A stretch of DNA of 64,000 bases from Agreia bicolorata (GTDB lineage Bacteria > Actinomycetota > Actinomycetes > Actinomycetales > Microbacteriaceae): assembly GCF_000938265.1 (NCBI RefSeq), contig NZ_JYFC01000002.1:124001-188000 (forward strand), written 5' to 3'. A program made the translations under genes and the position numbers. The notes beneath the pieces are model-generated. The model saw nothing but the letters and a program-made list of their open reading frames with translations, was not told the DNA's origin and made no database searches. Below are positions 43,552 to 52,338 of this stretch, one piece after another; within the stretch, counting starts at the first letter, position 1; the number at the start of each line of letters is the position of its first letter.

Positions 43552-45183
43552 ATGAACGGTCGACGACGAAGGGTCAGCATCGCAGCGCGGCTGTTCGCCG
43601 TGCAGGCCGTCTTCGTGATCGTGGCCGTGGGTCTCGCCGTGGTGCTGCTGGCTCTGGATGCCCGTGGCCGGGCCACCGCAGATGCGTCGGCCCGCAGTAT
43701 GGTCACCGCGCAGGCCGTCGCCCACAATCCGTTCGTGATCGAGGCCGTGCAGCAGCCGAATCCCTCCAGCGTGCTCCAGCCCTACGCCGTGACTCTTATG
43801 GATGACACCGACGTCGACTTCATCACCGTGATGGCGCCGGATCGCACGCGCTACACTCACCGCGACCCAGAAGAGATCGGCAAGCCGTTCCTCGGCACGA
43901 TCGCCCCGGCGCTCGCGGGAAAGTCGTTCACCGAGACCTATACCGGCACTCTGGGACCGTCGGTGCGCGCGGTCGCGCCCATCCTGGGTGCTGACGGCAG
44001 GGTCGTGGCTCTCGTCTCGGCCGGCATCACCCTGAGCCAGGTCGACGCCGAGTTCTGGCCGCGAGTGCACCTGCTGCTGGGCGCCGGCGCCGCGATGATC
44101 GCAGTGGGAGCGCTCGTGTCGTGGCTGTTCAGCCGCTATCTGCGCCGGGTCACGGCGGGCCGCGGTGCCGAGGAGCTGGGCCAGGTATTCGCCTACTACG
44201 AGTCGGTGCTGCACTCGGTGCGCGAGGGCCTGGTGCTCGTCGACGATCGCGGGGTTCTCGTTCTCTACAACGACCATGCCGCCGACCTGCTGGGCCTCAC
44301 CGCGGGCGGACCAGAGCGCCCGGTCGACGAGCTCGATATCCCGGGCTCGCTCAAGTCTCTGTTGCTGCAGGAGGGCGAGGCGCGCGACGAGGTCTTCGTG
44401 ACCCGTGACCACGTGCTCGTCGTGAACCATCAGCCGGCCCTGCCGACCGAGGCGCAGCGCGGCTCGGGCCGCATCCGATCGCTGGGCACTGTCACCACAC
44501 TGCGCGATCGCACCGAACTGCTGCGGGTCACGGGCGAGCTCGAGTCGATGCGAACGATGTCGGATGCGCTGCGCTCGCAGACGCACGAGTTCGCAAACAG
44601 GCTGCACACGATCGCGTCACTGCTCGAGCTCGGACGAAGCGACGAGGCGCTGCGTTTCGCCGCAGACGAACTCAACCTCAGCCAGCGCCTCACCGACCGT
44701 GTGCTGGTGTCGATCGACGAGCCCGTGATCGCCGCTCTGATGCTCGGAAAGGCGGCGCAGGCGCGCGAGCGCGGGGTGGCTCTCAAGCTCGAGACGCATC
44801 TCGACCCGGGAACGCAGGGGTTCGAACCGGTTGACGTCGTGACGATTCTCGGCAATCTCGTCGACAACGCGCTCGACGCGGCCGCATCCGGAACCGCTTC
44901 GGGAACCGAGCCGTGGGTCGAGGTCTATCTGGGTCTCGGCGACGGCGAAGACGATCTCGTCGTGCAGGTCTCGGACTCAGGGCCGGGCATCGACTACGAC
45001 GCGCGCGAGCGGGTGTTCGGTCGGGGCTACTCGACGAAAGAGACGGATGCCTTCGGCCGGGGCCTCGGCCTGGCTCTCGTTCGGCAGACGGTCGCGCGTC
45101 TCGGCGGAACCATCGAACTCAGCGAGCACGTGGGCGCAGTGTTCACGGTGACGCTGCCGATGCCGGCTCGGGTCGAGTGGTGA
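43552..45183 (+). CDS. CitA/DcuS-type sensor histidine kinase
   Basis: 543 residues. The first helix is LFAVQAVFVIVAVGLAVVLLAL, followed by the extracytoplasmic PAS-like sensor at about 40-165 (FITVMAPDRTRYTHRDPEEIGKPFLGT, the classic CitA/DcuS dicarboxylate-binding pattern). The second helix is at about 170-195 and a cytosolic PAS at about 215-310. The phospho-His is in SQTHEFANRLHTIASLLELG. The ATPase boxes are LGNLVDNALDAA, VSDSGPGID and GRGLGLALVRQ. It senses external C4-dicarboxylate or citrate and probably induces dctA. Confidence 0.92.
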   Translation: MNGRRRRVSIAARLFAVQAVFVIVAVGLAVVLLALDARGRATADASARSMVTAQAVAHNPFVIEAVQQPNPSSVLQPYAVTLMDDTDVDFITVMAPDRTRYTHRDPEEIGKPFLGTIAPALAGKSFTETYTGTLGPSVRAVAPILGADGRVVALVSAGITLSQVDAEFWPRVHLLLGAGAAMIAVGALVSWLFSRYLRRVTAGRGAEELGQVFAYYESVLHSVREGLVLVDDRGVLVLYNDHAADLLGLTAGGPERPVDELDIPGSLKSLLLQEGEARDEVFVTRDHVLVVNHQPALPTEAQRGSGRIRSLGTVTTLRDRTELLRVTGELESMRTMSDALRSQTHEFANRLHTIASLLELGRSDEALRFAADELNLSQRLTDRVLVSIDEPVIAALMLGKAAQARERGVALKLETHLDPGTQGFEPVDVVTILGNLVDNALDAAASGTASGTEPWVEVYLGLGDGEDDLVVQVSDSGPGIDYDARERVFGRGYSTKETDAFGRGLGLALVRQTVARLGGTIELSEHVGAVFTVTLPMPARVEW

Positions 45184-45196
45184 GCGGGGGCTGCTC

Positions 45197-45889
45197 ATGA
45201 TCAGGGTGCTGATCGTCGAAGACGAGGTGATCACGGCTGAGGCGCACGCTCTCTATGTGGCACGGCTCGACGGATTCGAGGTGGGCGGCGTCGCGCACAC
45301 CGGAGCCGAGGCGGTGCGGCTGCTCAAGGCGTCGCTGGGCGCGGAGGCCGAGCGCATCGACCTGATTCTGCTCGACATGAACCTGCCCGACATCGATGGG
45401 CTCGAACTGTGCCGCCGCATCCGGGCCGGCGGCGTCGACGTCGATGTGATCGCCATCACGGCGGTGCGCTCGGCTGAGGTGGTGCGGGCATCCATCGCGG
45501 CCGGCATCGTGCAGTACCTGATCAAGCCGTTCACCTTCGGCGTGTTCACCGACAAGCTCACGAGCTACCGCGACTTCCGCAGCCTGTTCGCGCAGTCGCC
45601 GACGGTGGCGAGCCAGCGGGATGTCGATGGCGCATTCGCGGCGCTGCGCACCTCGAATGACCCCGGCCTCGGAAAGGGGTTGAGCCCCGAGACGCTCAAC
45701 TCCGTGTCGACACTCCTCGCGGAATCAGGCGGGGGAGTGTCGGCGCGCGAGCTGGCGGAGGAGATCCGCGCGTCGAGGGTCACGGCTCGGCGCTATCTCG
45801 AATACCTGGCCGATTCGGGACGCGCCGACCGGGTGCCTCGCTATGGAACGCCGGGCCGCCCCGAGGTGGAGTACCGCTGGCGGCAGTGA
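45197..45889 (+). CDS. CitB/DcuR-type response regulator
   Basis: 230 residues. The receiver domain at about 1-120 has acidic residues in VEDEVITAEAH, phospho-acceptor Asp in LILLDMNLPD, and Lys in IKPFTFGVF. The C-terminal helix-turn-helix at about 175-225 (VSARELAEEIRASRVTARRYLEYLADSG) is the CitB/DcuR form. It lies 13 bp after the kinase and is its cognate partner. The likely target is the dctA promoter. Confidence 0.92.
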   Translation: MIRVLIVEDEVITAEAHALYVARLDGFEVGGVAHTGAEAVRLLKASLGAEAERIDLILLDMNLPDIDGLELCRRIRAGGVDVDVIAITAVRSAEVVRASIAAGIVQYLIKPFTFGVFTDKLTSYRDFRSLFAQSPTVASQRDVDGAFAALRTSNDPGLGKGLSPETLNSVSTLLAESGGGVSARELAEEIRASRVTARRYLEYLADSGRADRVPRYGTPGRPEVEYRWRQ

Positions 45890-45895
45890 CGCGGC

Positions 45896-46498
45896 CTACT
45901 CCCGGACCGTCGTGACGACGTCGACGATCGAGGGCGCGGGTGGAGCCGATCCGAAGCCGAATGTCACCGGGGGATCGAGCGGAGTCATCGCACCCAGGCT
46001 CTCGCCCGAACGGGTCACGACGACATCATCGAGCGCGCGAATGAGCGTCACGCCGTAGAACTCCTGCCGCCCGTTGCCGGCTGACCCGGCCGTGTGCACG
46101 CCCGCCACGAGGCGGCTCGCGACGGGATCGATGACCCGCAGCCAGGCGGGATGCGTCGCCACCAGAGACGGAACCACCCGCAGCAGCCTGCCAAGCGTCG
46201 AGAGGGCGCCCACGCGCATCCGCACCGACAGATCGCCCGCGGTCACGGCAAGACCGCCGTCGACGCGCCTGGTCGTGACGGGCAAGACCCGCACCTCGTC
46301 GAAGGAGTATGTCGCCGACACGAACTCGGCGATCTCATCGTTGGGCGCGAGAAGGGTTCGGTGCCCGGAGGCGTCTTCGAGCATCACATCGGTGAAGGGG
46401 CCGAGCGGTGACTCCGCCCAGATTCCGATGACGATGCGCGTGCCGGAGGATGTGCCGAAGCCTGCGATGCGACCCGTGAAGCGGTGTTCGGTGACCAT
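45896..46498 (-). CDS. Conserved hypothetical protein
   Basis: 200 residues from ATG 46498 (MVTEHRF). It opens with a beta-rich segment (RFTGRIAGFGTSSGTRIVIGIWAESPLGPFTDVMLED). Helical ARLxxxxxPxW-like stretches (LLRVVPSLVATHPAWLRVIDPVASRLVAGVHTAG) and EFYGVTLIRAL follow. There is no transmembrane helix or known catalytic motif. I do not recognise the family, though its make-up is that of a stable cytosolic actinobacterial protein. A TATGCT box just upstream suggests a short leader. It converges on the response-regulator gene. Confidence 0.65.
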   Translation of the reverse strand: MVTEHRFTGRIAGFGTSSGTRIVIGIWAESPLGPFTDVMLEDASGHRTLLAPNDEIAEFVSATYSFDEVRVLPVTTRRVDGGLAVTAGDLSVRMRVGALSTLGRLLRVVPSLVATHPAWLRVIDPVASRLVAGVHTAGSAGNGRQEFYGVTLIRALDDVVVTRSGESLGAMTPLDPPVTFGFGSAPPAPSIVDVVTTVRE

Positions 46499-46592
46499 CG
46501 GGCCAGCATAGGTCGTGAGCCTTGTACTCGATTCAGGAGGAGAGCGTGGCCTCGTGGAACGTGGCAACGGCGGCGCTCTCCTCTTGAATTGG

Positions 46593-47264
46593 CTACGGCA
46601 CCGCCTGCGCTCGACGCCACTCGTCGGAGCTCAAGGACTCGCGAAGCCGCTCGTGGGTTCCGCGGATGTGCTCGGCGATCAGCGCGGCAGCGAGATCCGC
46701 GTTGCGCGCGCGCACGGCGTCGAGGATGCGAAGGTGCTCGTCGCGAGCATGATCGCGCGAGCCGGCCGAGCTGGCCTCGAGCCAGCGAGTGCGCTCGAGG
46801 CGACGCAGCGACGTCGCAACCGCCGTGCTGAAGAACGGATTGCCGGAGAGCTCGGCCAGACGCGAGTGGAAGTCGCCGCCCGCCCGCACGCTCTCGCCGG
46901 CAGCGTGCACGTCTGCGGTCGACTCGAGTTCATTCTCCAGCGTGTCGAGTTGCTCGTCGGATGCGCGGTGAACGGCGAGCCGCACTGCCGCCGTCTCGAT
47001 AGCCTCGCGGTACTCGGCGAGCTGCGCGATCTCGGCGAGGTCGATCGGCGCGACGGCGAAGCTGCGACCGTCGCGGCGCACAAGTCCCTCGGCCTCGAGG
47101 CGCACGAGAGCCGCCCGCACCGGCGTTCTGGATGCCGCGAACCGCGCCTCGAGGCCCCGTTCGGCCAGGCTTTGGCCGGGCAGCAGGTCGAGAGTGAGGA
47201 TCGCGGAGCGGAGTCGCTCATACAGCTGCGTCGTCTGTGAGGCCCGCTCGGTATCGTCTGTCAT
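46593..47264 (-). CDS. GntR-family regulator, FadR/FCD type
   Basis: 223 residues. The winged helix is at about 10-72 (LYERLRSAILTLDLLPGQSLAERGLEARFAASRTPVRAALVRLEAEGLVRR; key parts LAERGLEARF and TPVRAAL). The FCD ligand domain at about 85-215 has metal-binding His residues (DFHSRLAEL, EHLRILDAV, EHIRGTHERL). ATG 47264 is used, and ATG 47276 is an equal alternative. It is divergent from an MFS transporter with a perfect operator dyad between them. Confidence 0.9.
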   Translation of the reverse strand: MTDDTERASQTTQLYERLRSAILTLDLLPGQSLAERGLEARFAASRTPVRAALVRLEAEGLVRRDGRSFAVAPIDLAEIAQLAEYREAIETAAVRLAVHRASDEQLDTLENELESTADVHAAGESVRAGGDFHSRLAELSGNPFFSTAVATSLRRLERTRWLEASSAGSRDHARDEHLRILDAVRARNADLAAALIAEHIRGTHERLRESLSSDEWRRAQAVP

Positions 47265-47300
47265 GCCTGCGCCCATCTGCCCTGAAGAAACTCGACTTGA

Positions 47301-47325
47301 TTGGTATACCGTAATGGTATACCAA
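47301..47325. promoter_or_regulatory. GntR operator between regulator and MFS gene
   Basis: A perfect dyad TTGGTATACC-GTAAT-GGTATACCAA, with 10 bp arms. The TGGTATACCA half-sites are of the type bound by FadR/GntR regulators. It is 42 bp upstream of the MFS ATG. Confidence 0.8.
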
Positions 47326-47366
47326 TTAACGTGCGTGCTCGAGGAGCCGTACGAAGGAGCAACCCC

Positions 47367-48647
47367 ATGACGTCCACCGCGACAACCCGCACAGCCGGTG
47401 CCATACGCATCCAACCCCGTGCCTGGCTGAACCTCGGGCTCGGTGTGGGCGCCCAGGCCGCCGGAACGGTCTTCATCAATACGCCCGCGTTCCTCATATT
47501 GCTGCTGCACACGCAGCGCGGACTCACCCTGGCGGAGGCCGGGCTGTTGGCCGCGACACCGACCGTGGGAATGGTGCTCACCCTCTTCGCCTGGGGTGCC
47601 CTCGTCGACCGCATCGGAGAGCGCTGGGTGATCACGGTCGGGTTGACTGTCACAGCGATGGCGGCGTTTGCCGCCATGACGGTCGACGGGTATGTCGCCA
47701 TCGGCGCGTTTCTCCTCGTCGGTGGAATGGCTTCGGCGAGCACCAACTCTGCGAGCGGCTCGTTGGTGGTGCGCTGGTTTCCGAGCAGCCGCCGGGGGCT
47801 GGCAATGGGCATCCGCCAGATGGCCGTTCCGCTCGGAGTGACGGTGGCGGCCGTGTCGGTGCCCGTGGCCGCCGAGAGCGGCGGTGTGGCGCTGGCTCTG
47901 CTTGTTCCGGGGCTGATCGCGGCGGTGTTCGCGGTAGCCTGCGGGCTGGGCATTCGCACCGCGCCGCGGGGCGCTTCGGATGCGCGTGCGGCATCCGCCC
48001 TGCCTGCCGCTGCCGCCGGCATCCCCGGCACCGGCGGCGGCGTCGCTGCACCGGTCACGCGAGCCGCCAATCCCTATCGGGGCAGCACCTTTCTGTGGCG
48101 CATCCACGCGGTGTCGGTTCTGCTGGTCGTGCCGCAGTTCACCGTGTCGACGTTCGGCCTGGTGTGGCTGGTCACCGAGCTCGGCTGGAAGCCTCTCGCC
48201 GCGGGCGTGCTCGTGGGCGCAGCACAGTTCGTGGGCGCGATCGGGCGCATCCTCGTGGGGGTGTGGAGTGACAGGCTCGGCAGTCGCGTGCGCCCACTGC
48301 GCTGGGTCGCGATGTCGGCGGGCGTCGTGATGCTGCTGCTCGCCCTGTCGGATGCCGTGGCCTGGGGTGGCGCGGCCGTCGTCTTCGTGATCGCCACGGT
48401 CGTGGTCGTCGCAGACAACGGGCTCGCCTTCACCTCAGTGGCCGAGACCGCGGGGCCTGCGTGGAGCGGCCGGGCTCTCGGGGTGCAGAACACGGGACAG
48501 TACGTTGCCGCCTCGATCGTGGGCCCCGCGGTCGGGGCGCTCATCGGACTCGTGGGCTATCCGCTGGCCTTCGTGGCGGTGGCGCTGTTTCCGGCTGCGG
48601 CGATCGCGCTGGTGCCGCGCATCAGCGAGGAGCGAGACCACCTCTGA
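47367..48647 (+). CDS. MFS transporter
   Basis: 426 residues with about twelve helices. The MFS loop 2-3 signature is GALVDRIGERWVITVG, and a second half-signature is GVWSDRLGSRVRPL. Helix 5 region is RGLAMGIRQMAVPLGVT. The pattern resembles the CynX/NimT and organic-acid (ACS-like) permeases. GAAGGAG precedes ATG 47367. Its substrate is probably the ligand of the divergent GntR regulator, perhaps an organic acid. This is inferred only. Confidence 0.9.
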   Translation: MTSTATTRTAGAIRIQPRAWLNLGLGVGAQAAGTVFINTPAFLILLLHTQRGLTLAEAGLLAATPTVGMVLTLFAWGALVDRIGERWVITVGLTVTAMAAFAAMTVDGYVAIGAFLLVGGMASASTNSASGSLVVRWFPSSRRGLAMGIRQMAVPLGVTVAAVSVPVAAESGGVALALLVPGLIAAVFAVACGLGIRTAPRGASDARAASALPAAAAGIPGTGGGVAAPVTRAANPYRGSTFLWRIHAVSVLLVVPQFTVSTFGLVWLVTELGWKPLAAGVLVGAAQFVGAIGRILVGVWSDRLGSRVRPLRWVAMSAGVVMLLLALSDAVAWGGAAVVFVIATVVVVADNGLAFTSVAETAGPAWSGRALGVQNTGQYVAASIVGPAVGALIGLVGYPLAFVAVALFPAAAIALVPRISEERDHL

Positions 48648-48657
48648 GTCGTCTGTT

Positions 48658-48723
48658 GCCCGCGACGACGGATGTTGCCGGTCGCCCGGGCACATTCGTC
48701 GCTGCCAGCAACATTCACGCGGC
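48658..48723. repeat. R4 palindromic repeat, copy 1
   Basis: Contains CGACGGATGT (48666-48675) facing ACATTCGTCG (48692-48701, one mismatch) around TGCCGGTCGCCCGGGC, then GCTGCCAGCAACATTC. It is the reverse complement of the element at 54150-54228, with only a few differences. Its right end covers the last codons and stop of the DMT gene. Confidence 0.8.
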
Positions 48724-49683
48724 TCCGGTGGCCCGGTCTGTGAGGCGACGGGGCCAGCGGAGTCGACGCTGGGCGAGCAGGATGCCCAGGAACACGAGCA
48801 CGGCACCCAGAGGCTCGTTCCACGAGAGCGTCTCGCCGAGAACCAGGATGCCCAGCGCGACTCCCACGATCGGGGTCAGATAGGTGACGGTGGAGGTCAC
48901 GGTCGGACCCCACGTGAGGAGAACGTTGATGTTCCAGAGGTAGGCGAAGCCGGTGCCCATGATTCCCAGAACGAGAAGGCTGGCGACGATGGCCGGTGTG
49001 AGCTGCACTGCACCGATCGCCACGATCGGCGTGAGCAGCAGCATGATGGCGCCGCCCAGGCCGATCTGCAGAAACGCCGTGGTGACGCCGGATACGCCTC
49101 GGCCCGTGATGAAGCGCCGGAGGTAGCTGAAGGTGAATCCATAGCAGACCGCCGATCCGAGGCAGGCGAGCTGGCCCGCGAGTTCGGTCACGGGCGAGCC
49201 GGTGGCGGCAGCGGTGGGCACGAAGCGCCAGGGCCCGATGATGACGATCACGCCGACGATGCCCACTGCGACGCCCACGACCTGAGCGCGCGAGAGCTTC
49301 TCGACGCGGAACACCAGTGTCGCCATGATCGCGGTGGTGATCGGCGTGACGGCGTTGTAGATGCTGGCGAGGCCGCTCGACACGTACTGCTCGGCCCAGG
49401 CGAACAGCAGATAGGGCAGAACTGACCCCGAGATGGCCACGACCACGAAGTGCGCCCAGACCTTTGGGGAACGCGGCAGTGAGCTGCGAGTGATGAGCAT
49501 CACGATGCCGAGGGCCAGCCCGCCGAGCACCAGACGGCTCCAGGCGACCTGACCGAACGAGGTGCCCTCGAGGGCCACCTTCATAAAGAGAAAGCTGGCA
49601 CCCCACACGATACCCATGGCGGCGAACTGGATGCCGGCCGAGAGGTTCGTGGTGCCCTCGGCGGTGCGGTGCGTGGTGCTCAT
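48715..49683 (-). CDS. EamA/DMT family transporter
   Basis: 322 residues made of two EamA repeats, ten helices in total: FAAMGIVWGASFLFMKVALEG and RLVLGGLALGIVMLI in the first half, LGSAVCYGFTFSYLRRFI and TVTYLTPIVGVALGILVLGETLSWNEPLGAVLVFLGIL in the second. It is likely a metabolite or amino-acid exporter. ATG 49683 is chosen, since the longer upstream frame runs through R3 copy D. The last residues and stop lie in an R4 repeat. Confidence 0.9.
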   Translation of the reverse strand: MSTTHRTAEGTTNLSAGIQFAAMGIVWGASFLFMKVALEGTSFGQVAWSRLVLGGLALGIVMLITRSSLPRSPKVWAHFVVVAISGSVLPYLLFAWAEQYVSSGLASIYNAVTPITTAIMATLVFRVEKLSRAQVVGVAVGIVGVIVIIGPWRFVPTAAATGSPVTELAGQLACLGSAVCYGFTFSYLRRFITGRGVSGVTTAFLQIGLGGAIMLLLTPIVAIGAVQLTPAIVASLLVLGIMGTGFAYLWNINVLLTWGPTVTSTVTYLTPIVGVALGILVLGETLSWNEPLGAVLVFLGILLAQRRLRWPRRLTDRATGAA

Positions 49684-49740
49684 CCACTCACGGTAGCGGT
49701 AACCACGGACATGCCTGAGCGCCCTGGGTCGATACGAGTC

Positions 49741-49805
49741 GAGCGCGGGAGTTCGCGCTGGCCGCGGTGGCTGGGCCACCGCGATGGGCACGAACTCCCG
49801 CGCTC
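49741..49805. repeat. R3 palindromic repeat, copy D
   Basis: A perfect 15 bp outer stem GAGCGCGGGAGTTCG (49741-49755) and its complement (49791-49805), with inner stem CGCGGTGGC (49763-49771) and GCCACCGCG (49775-49783) and a 3 nt loop. It lies between the flotillin stop and the DMT start, both on the minus strand. Confidence 0.85.
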
Positions 49806-49817
49806 GGCGGGATGCTG

Positions 49818-51296
49818 CTAGATGACTGGAGACTCGGTCTCGGTCTCGGTCTCGGCCGCGGGCGGCGTGGCCGTCGCCGGGCGAACGGCGCTGCCGACTC
49901 CCGCGCTGCCGGCGCCAGCGGACTTAGCCGCGAGGCCTCCTCCGATGCCTGCGAGCAGTGCGCTGAGGTCAAGGCCCGTGGCCTGCTTGATGACCTCGGG
50001 TAGTTCTGTCATGTTCTGCGCCACAGACTTCGTGAGCGCGCTCGCGCCGTCTGTCGAGATGATCGAGATGTTGTCGACGTTCGACAGCGGCTCGGCCATA
50101 CGACGTGCCACTTCGGGCATCGCGTCGATCGCTCGGGATGCGAGGGCCTCGCGACTCAACAGGTTCTGCGCCTCGGCGAGCGCCTTGACCGCGGCCGCCT
50201 CGGCCTCACCCTTCGCGCGGGTGGCGGCCGCGTTGGCGTTACCGAGAGCGGTGATCGACTCTGCCTCGTTGACGGCCGCGGTGCGTGCCGCCTCTGCCGT
50301 CTGCTGGCGACGGTAGACCTCGACGTCGACGGCGGCCTTCTCGGTGTCGCGATCAGCCTGGGCCTTCTGCACCGCGGCATAGGCCGCGGCCTCGGCGGGC
50401 TGGCGAACCTCGATGTTGAGTCGCTGCTCGGCGACCTTGGCCTGTTCGACCACGGCCTCGCGCTCCTTGCCGGCCACGAAGGTGGCCTGCTCGGCGCGGG
50501 CGAGTTCACCGGCGGCGTCGGCCTCGGCATTGGCCCGCTCGGTGTCGGCCTTGATCGAGGCGACGCGGATGTCGAGCTCGCGCTGACGCTCAGCCGTGAG
50601 CTGCTCGTTCTCAATGCGCGACAGGGCTGCGGCGCGCACAGTCTCCGCCTCGCGCACCTCGGCGATCTGGCGGGCCTGGGCGGCCTCGGCCCGACCGCGG
50701 TCGGCGAGGTATGTCGAACCCGGCGTCTCGATTTCTCGGATGTTCAGGGTCTCGATCTGCAGGCCCAGCTCGGCGAGCTCGCCCTTGGTCTCGGTGACCG
50801 CGTCTTGTGCAAGCTGGGCGAAGTTCTTCACCAGCTCGTCGACGGCTCGGCCGCCGATGAGGCCACGCAGCGATCCTTCGAGCGACTGCTGCACGATCTC
50901 GGGAAGTTTCGCCTGCTGCAACAGGTAGCGCTGGGCGGCGCGGCGCACGCCGTCTTCGCTGCCCGTGACCTTGAAGTTGACCGTGGCCTTCACCGAGGTG
51001 CGAATGAAGTTGCTGTCGATCGCGGTGACGTCGACCGAGGTCTGGTACTGCTCGAGCGAGAGCTTGAAGCCCTCCTGGAAGATCGGCCAGATGAACGTTC
51101 GCCCACCGATGATGACCTTCTGGGGCGAGGTGATTCCTTCGGCTGCGCCCTTCGCGGCGCCACGGCCGACCACGATGAGTGCCTGGTTCGGCGGAACGCG
51201 GCGGATTCGGCTGGCGATGAAGCCGAGCAACGCCACGATGATGACGATGACGACGACCACCGCGACGATGGACGTGTTGCTGCTGATGAAGTCCAT
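49818..51296 (-). CDS. Flotillin-family (SPFH) membrane scaffold protein
   Basis: 492 residues. The N-terminal membrane anchor is VAVVVVIVIIVALLGFIAS. The SPFH/PHB domain at about 35-220 contains VPPNQALIVVGRGAAKG, GRTFIWPIFQEGFKLSLEQ and the ETKGELAELGLQIETLNI turn. A long Ala/Glu-rich coiled coil runs from about 220 to 400. The C-terminal flotillin segment is PEVARRMAEPLSNVDNISIISTDG. Flotillins organise membrane microdomains. It is co-transcribed with an NfeD-like protein, the standard partner. Confidence 0.92.
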   Translation of the reverse strand: MDFISSNTSIVAVVVVIVIIVALLGFIASRIRRVPPNQALIVVGRGAAKGAAEGITSPQKVIIGGRTFIWPIFQEGFKLSLEQYQTSVDVTAIDSNFIRTSVKATVNFKVTGSEDGVRRAAQRYLLQQAKLPEIVQQSLEGSLRGLIGGRAVDELVKNFAQLAQDAVTETKGELAELGLQIETLNIREIETPGSTYLADRGRAEAAQARQIAEVREAETVRAAALSRIENEQLTAERQRELDIRVASIKADTERANAEADAAGELARAEQATFVAGKEREAVVEQAKVAEQRLNIEVRQPAEAAAYAAVQKAQADRDTEKAAVDVEVYRRQQTAEAARTAAVNEAESITALGNANAAATRAKGEAEAAAVKALAEAQNLLSREALASRAIDAMPEVARRMAEPLSNVDNISIISTDGASALTKSVAQNMTELPEVIKQATGLDLSALLAGIGGGLAAKSAGAGSAGVGSAVRPATATPPAAETETETESPVI

Positions 51297-51330
51297 GTAC
51301 TGGGCTTCCTCTCTGTAGGGGACTGTGGTT

Positions 51331-51819
51331 CTAGGAGGCGGCGCTGTCTTCGATGATCGGCTCTACCTTGACCCGATAGCCGTCTTCTTCGACGACCCGG
51401 ATGCGCGTCTGCGCCGCGATGGTCGCCTCGCTGATGGCGGGTCGCCGTTCGAGTTCGCGCACGTCGTCGAGCCGCACTTCACCGCCGGTGGGGCCGGTGC
51501 TCACCGTCGTGAATCCGACGAGGCCGACCGGCGAGTAGTGGCCACCGCTCTCTTGTTTGGCGATGTGACTGACGAACAGCTGAATGGCGACGAGTGCCAC
51601 GAGTGCGAGGCCCACGGCGATGACATAGGTGAGCCAGGTGGGCAGATCATTCGACACGGTGATGACACCGGCGACACCGAAGATCGCGAGTGCCGCTCCG
51701 ATCGCGATGCCCGAGACCAGGCCATCGCCGATGCCGACGAGATCGAGCAGATCGCCGATGACGATGCTCGTGAGCAGCAGAAGCAGGCCGATCGCGCCGA
51801 CGATGAGAAACGGAAGCAT
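51331..51819 (-). CDS. NfeD-like membrane protein (short form)
   Basis: 162 residues. Hydrophobic helices lie at about 3-25, 33-58 and 65-90 (FLIVGAIGLLLLLTSIVIGDLL, GIAIGAALAIFGVAGVITV, YVIAVGLALVALVAIQLFV). A C-terminal soluble OB-like domain follows (SPVGLVGFTTVSTGPTGGEVRL, ATIAAQTRIRVVEEDGYRVKVEPI). There is no serine-protease ClpP-like domain, so it is the short NfeD class that partners flotillin. The AAAGGTG site supports ATG 51819. Its stop is 34 bp before the flotillin start. Confidence 0.88.
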   Translation of the reverse strand: MLPFLIVGAIGLLLLLTSIVIGDLLDLVGIGDGLVSGIAIGAALAIFGVAGVITVSNDLPTWLTYVIAVGLALVALVAIQLFVSHIAKQESGGHYSPVGLVGFTTVSTGPTGGEVRLDDVRELERRPAISEATIAAQTRIRVVEEDGYRVKVEPIIEDSAAS

Positions 51820-51889
51820 GCGGCACCTTTCGTGTCGTAGCTCCTCTAGCATGCCCTACTCGGGGGTGGGCCTGCCAGGTCGGGTGTGC

Positions 51890-52153
51890 TCAGTCGTAGA
51901 CCCGAACCAGCGACCACTCCCTGTCTGAGGCCGACCAGATCACGTCGAAGACGAAGCTCACGCCGAGTTCGTTGGTTGCCTGGAATCGCCACCCGCGAAC
52001 TCGTGGAGGGTGCGTGACCCGAGACCAGGCGAGATCTTCGATTGGCGTGGGCCTGTCGGAGACGCGCCAGCGCCGACCGTTCCACACCATGCGCGAGGGC
52101 ACGTCGTCGTCGACCCACAGGGTGACCGCTTCGGCTGTGTACGAAATGCTCAT
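51890..52153 (-). CDS. Small conserved protein resembling DUF6504
   Basis: 87 residues from ATG 52153 (MSISYTAEAV). The pattern AVTLWVDDDVPSRMVWNGRRWRVSDRPTPIEDL, followed by GWRFQATNELGVSFVFDVIWSASDREWSLVRVYD, fits the compact beta proteins grouped as DUF6504, often met near translesion polymerase genes in actinobacteria. No such neighbour is here. The longer upstream frame is not supported. The function is unknown. Confidence 0.65.
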   Translation of the reverse strand: MSISYTAEAVTLWVDDDVPSRMVWNGRRWRVSDRPTPIEDLAWSRVTHPPRVRGWRFQATNELGVSFVFDVIWSASDREWSLVRVYD

Positions 52154-52338
52154 CCGCCCCACTCCTTCGAATATGTGTTCGAGTAAAACTCGAGCATACG
52201 CATCCTGCCGCGACACGCCAAGAGCGGGTTTTTTACGAATGAAGTCGTGCTTTGTCAAGTCCCCGGAGGTGGTCTTCGAATGTTCCCTACAGTGGTGCGG
52301 GCCCGCCTTCCGAGGCGTGCGCACCGAAGAAAAGAGCA

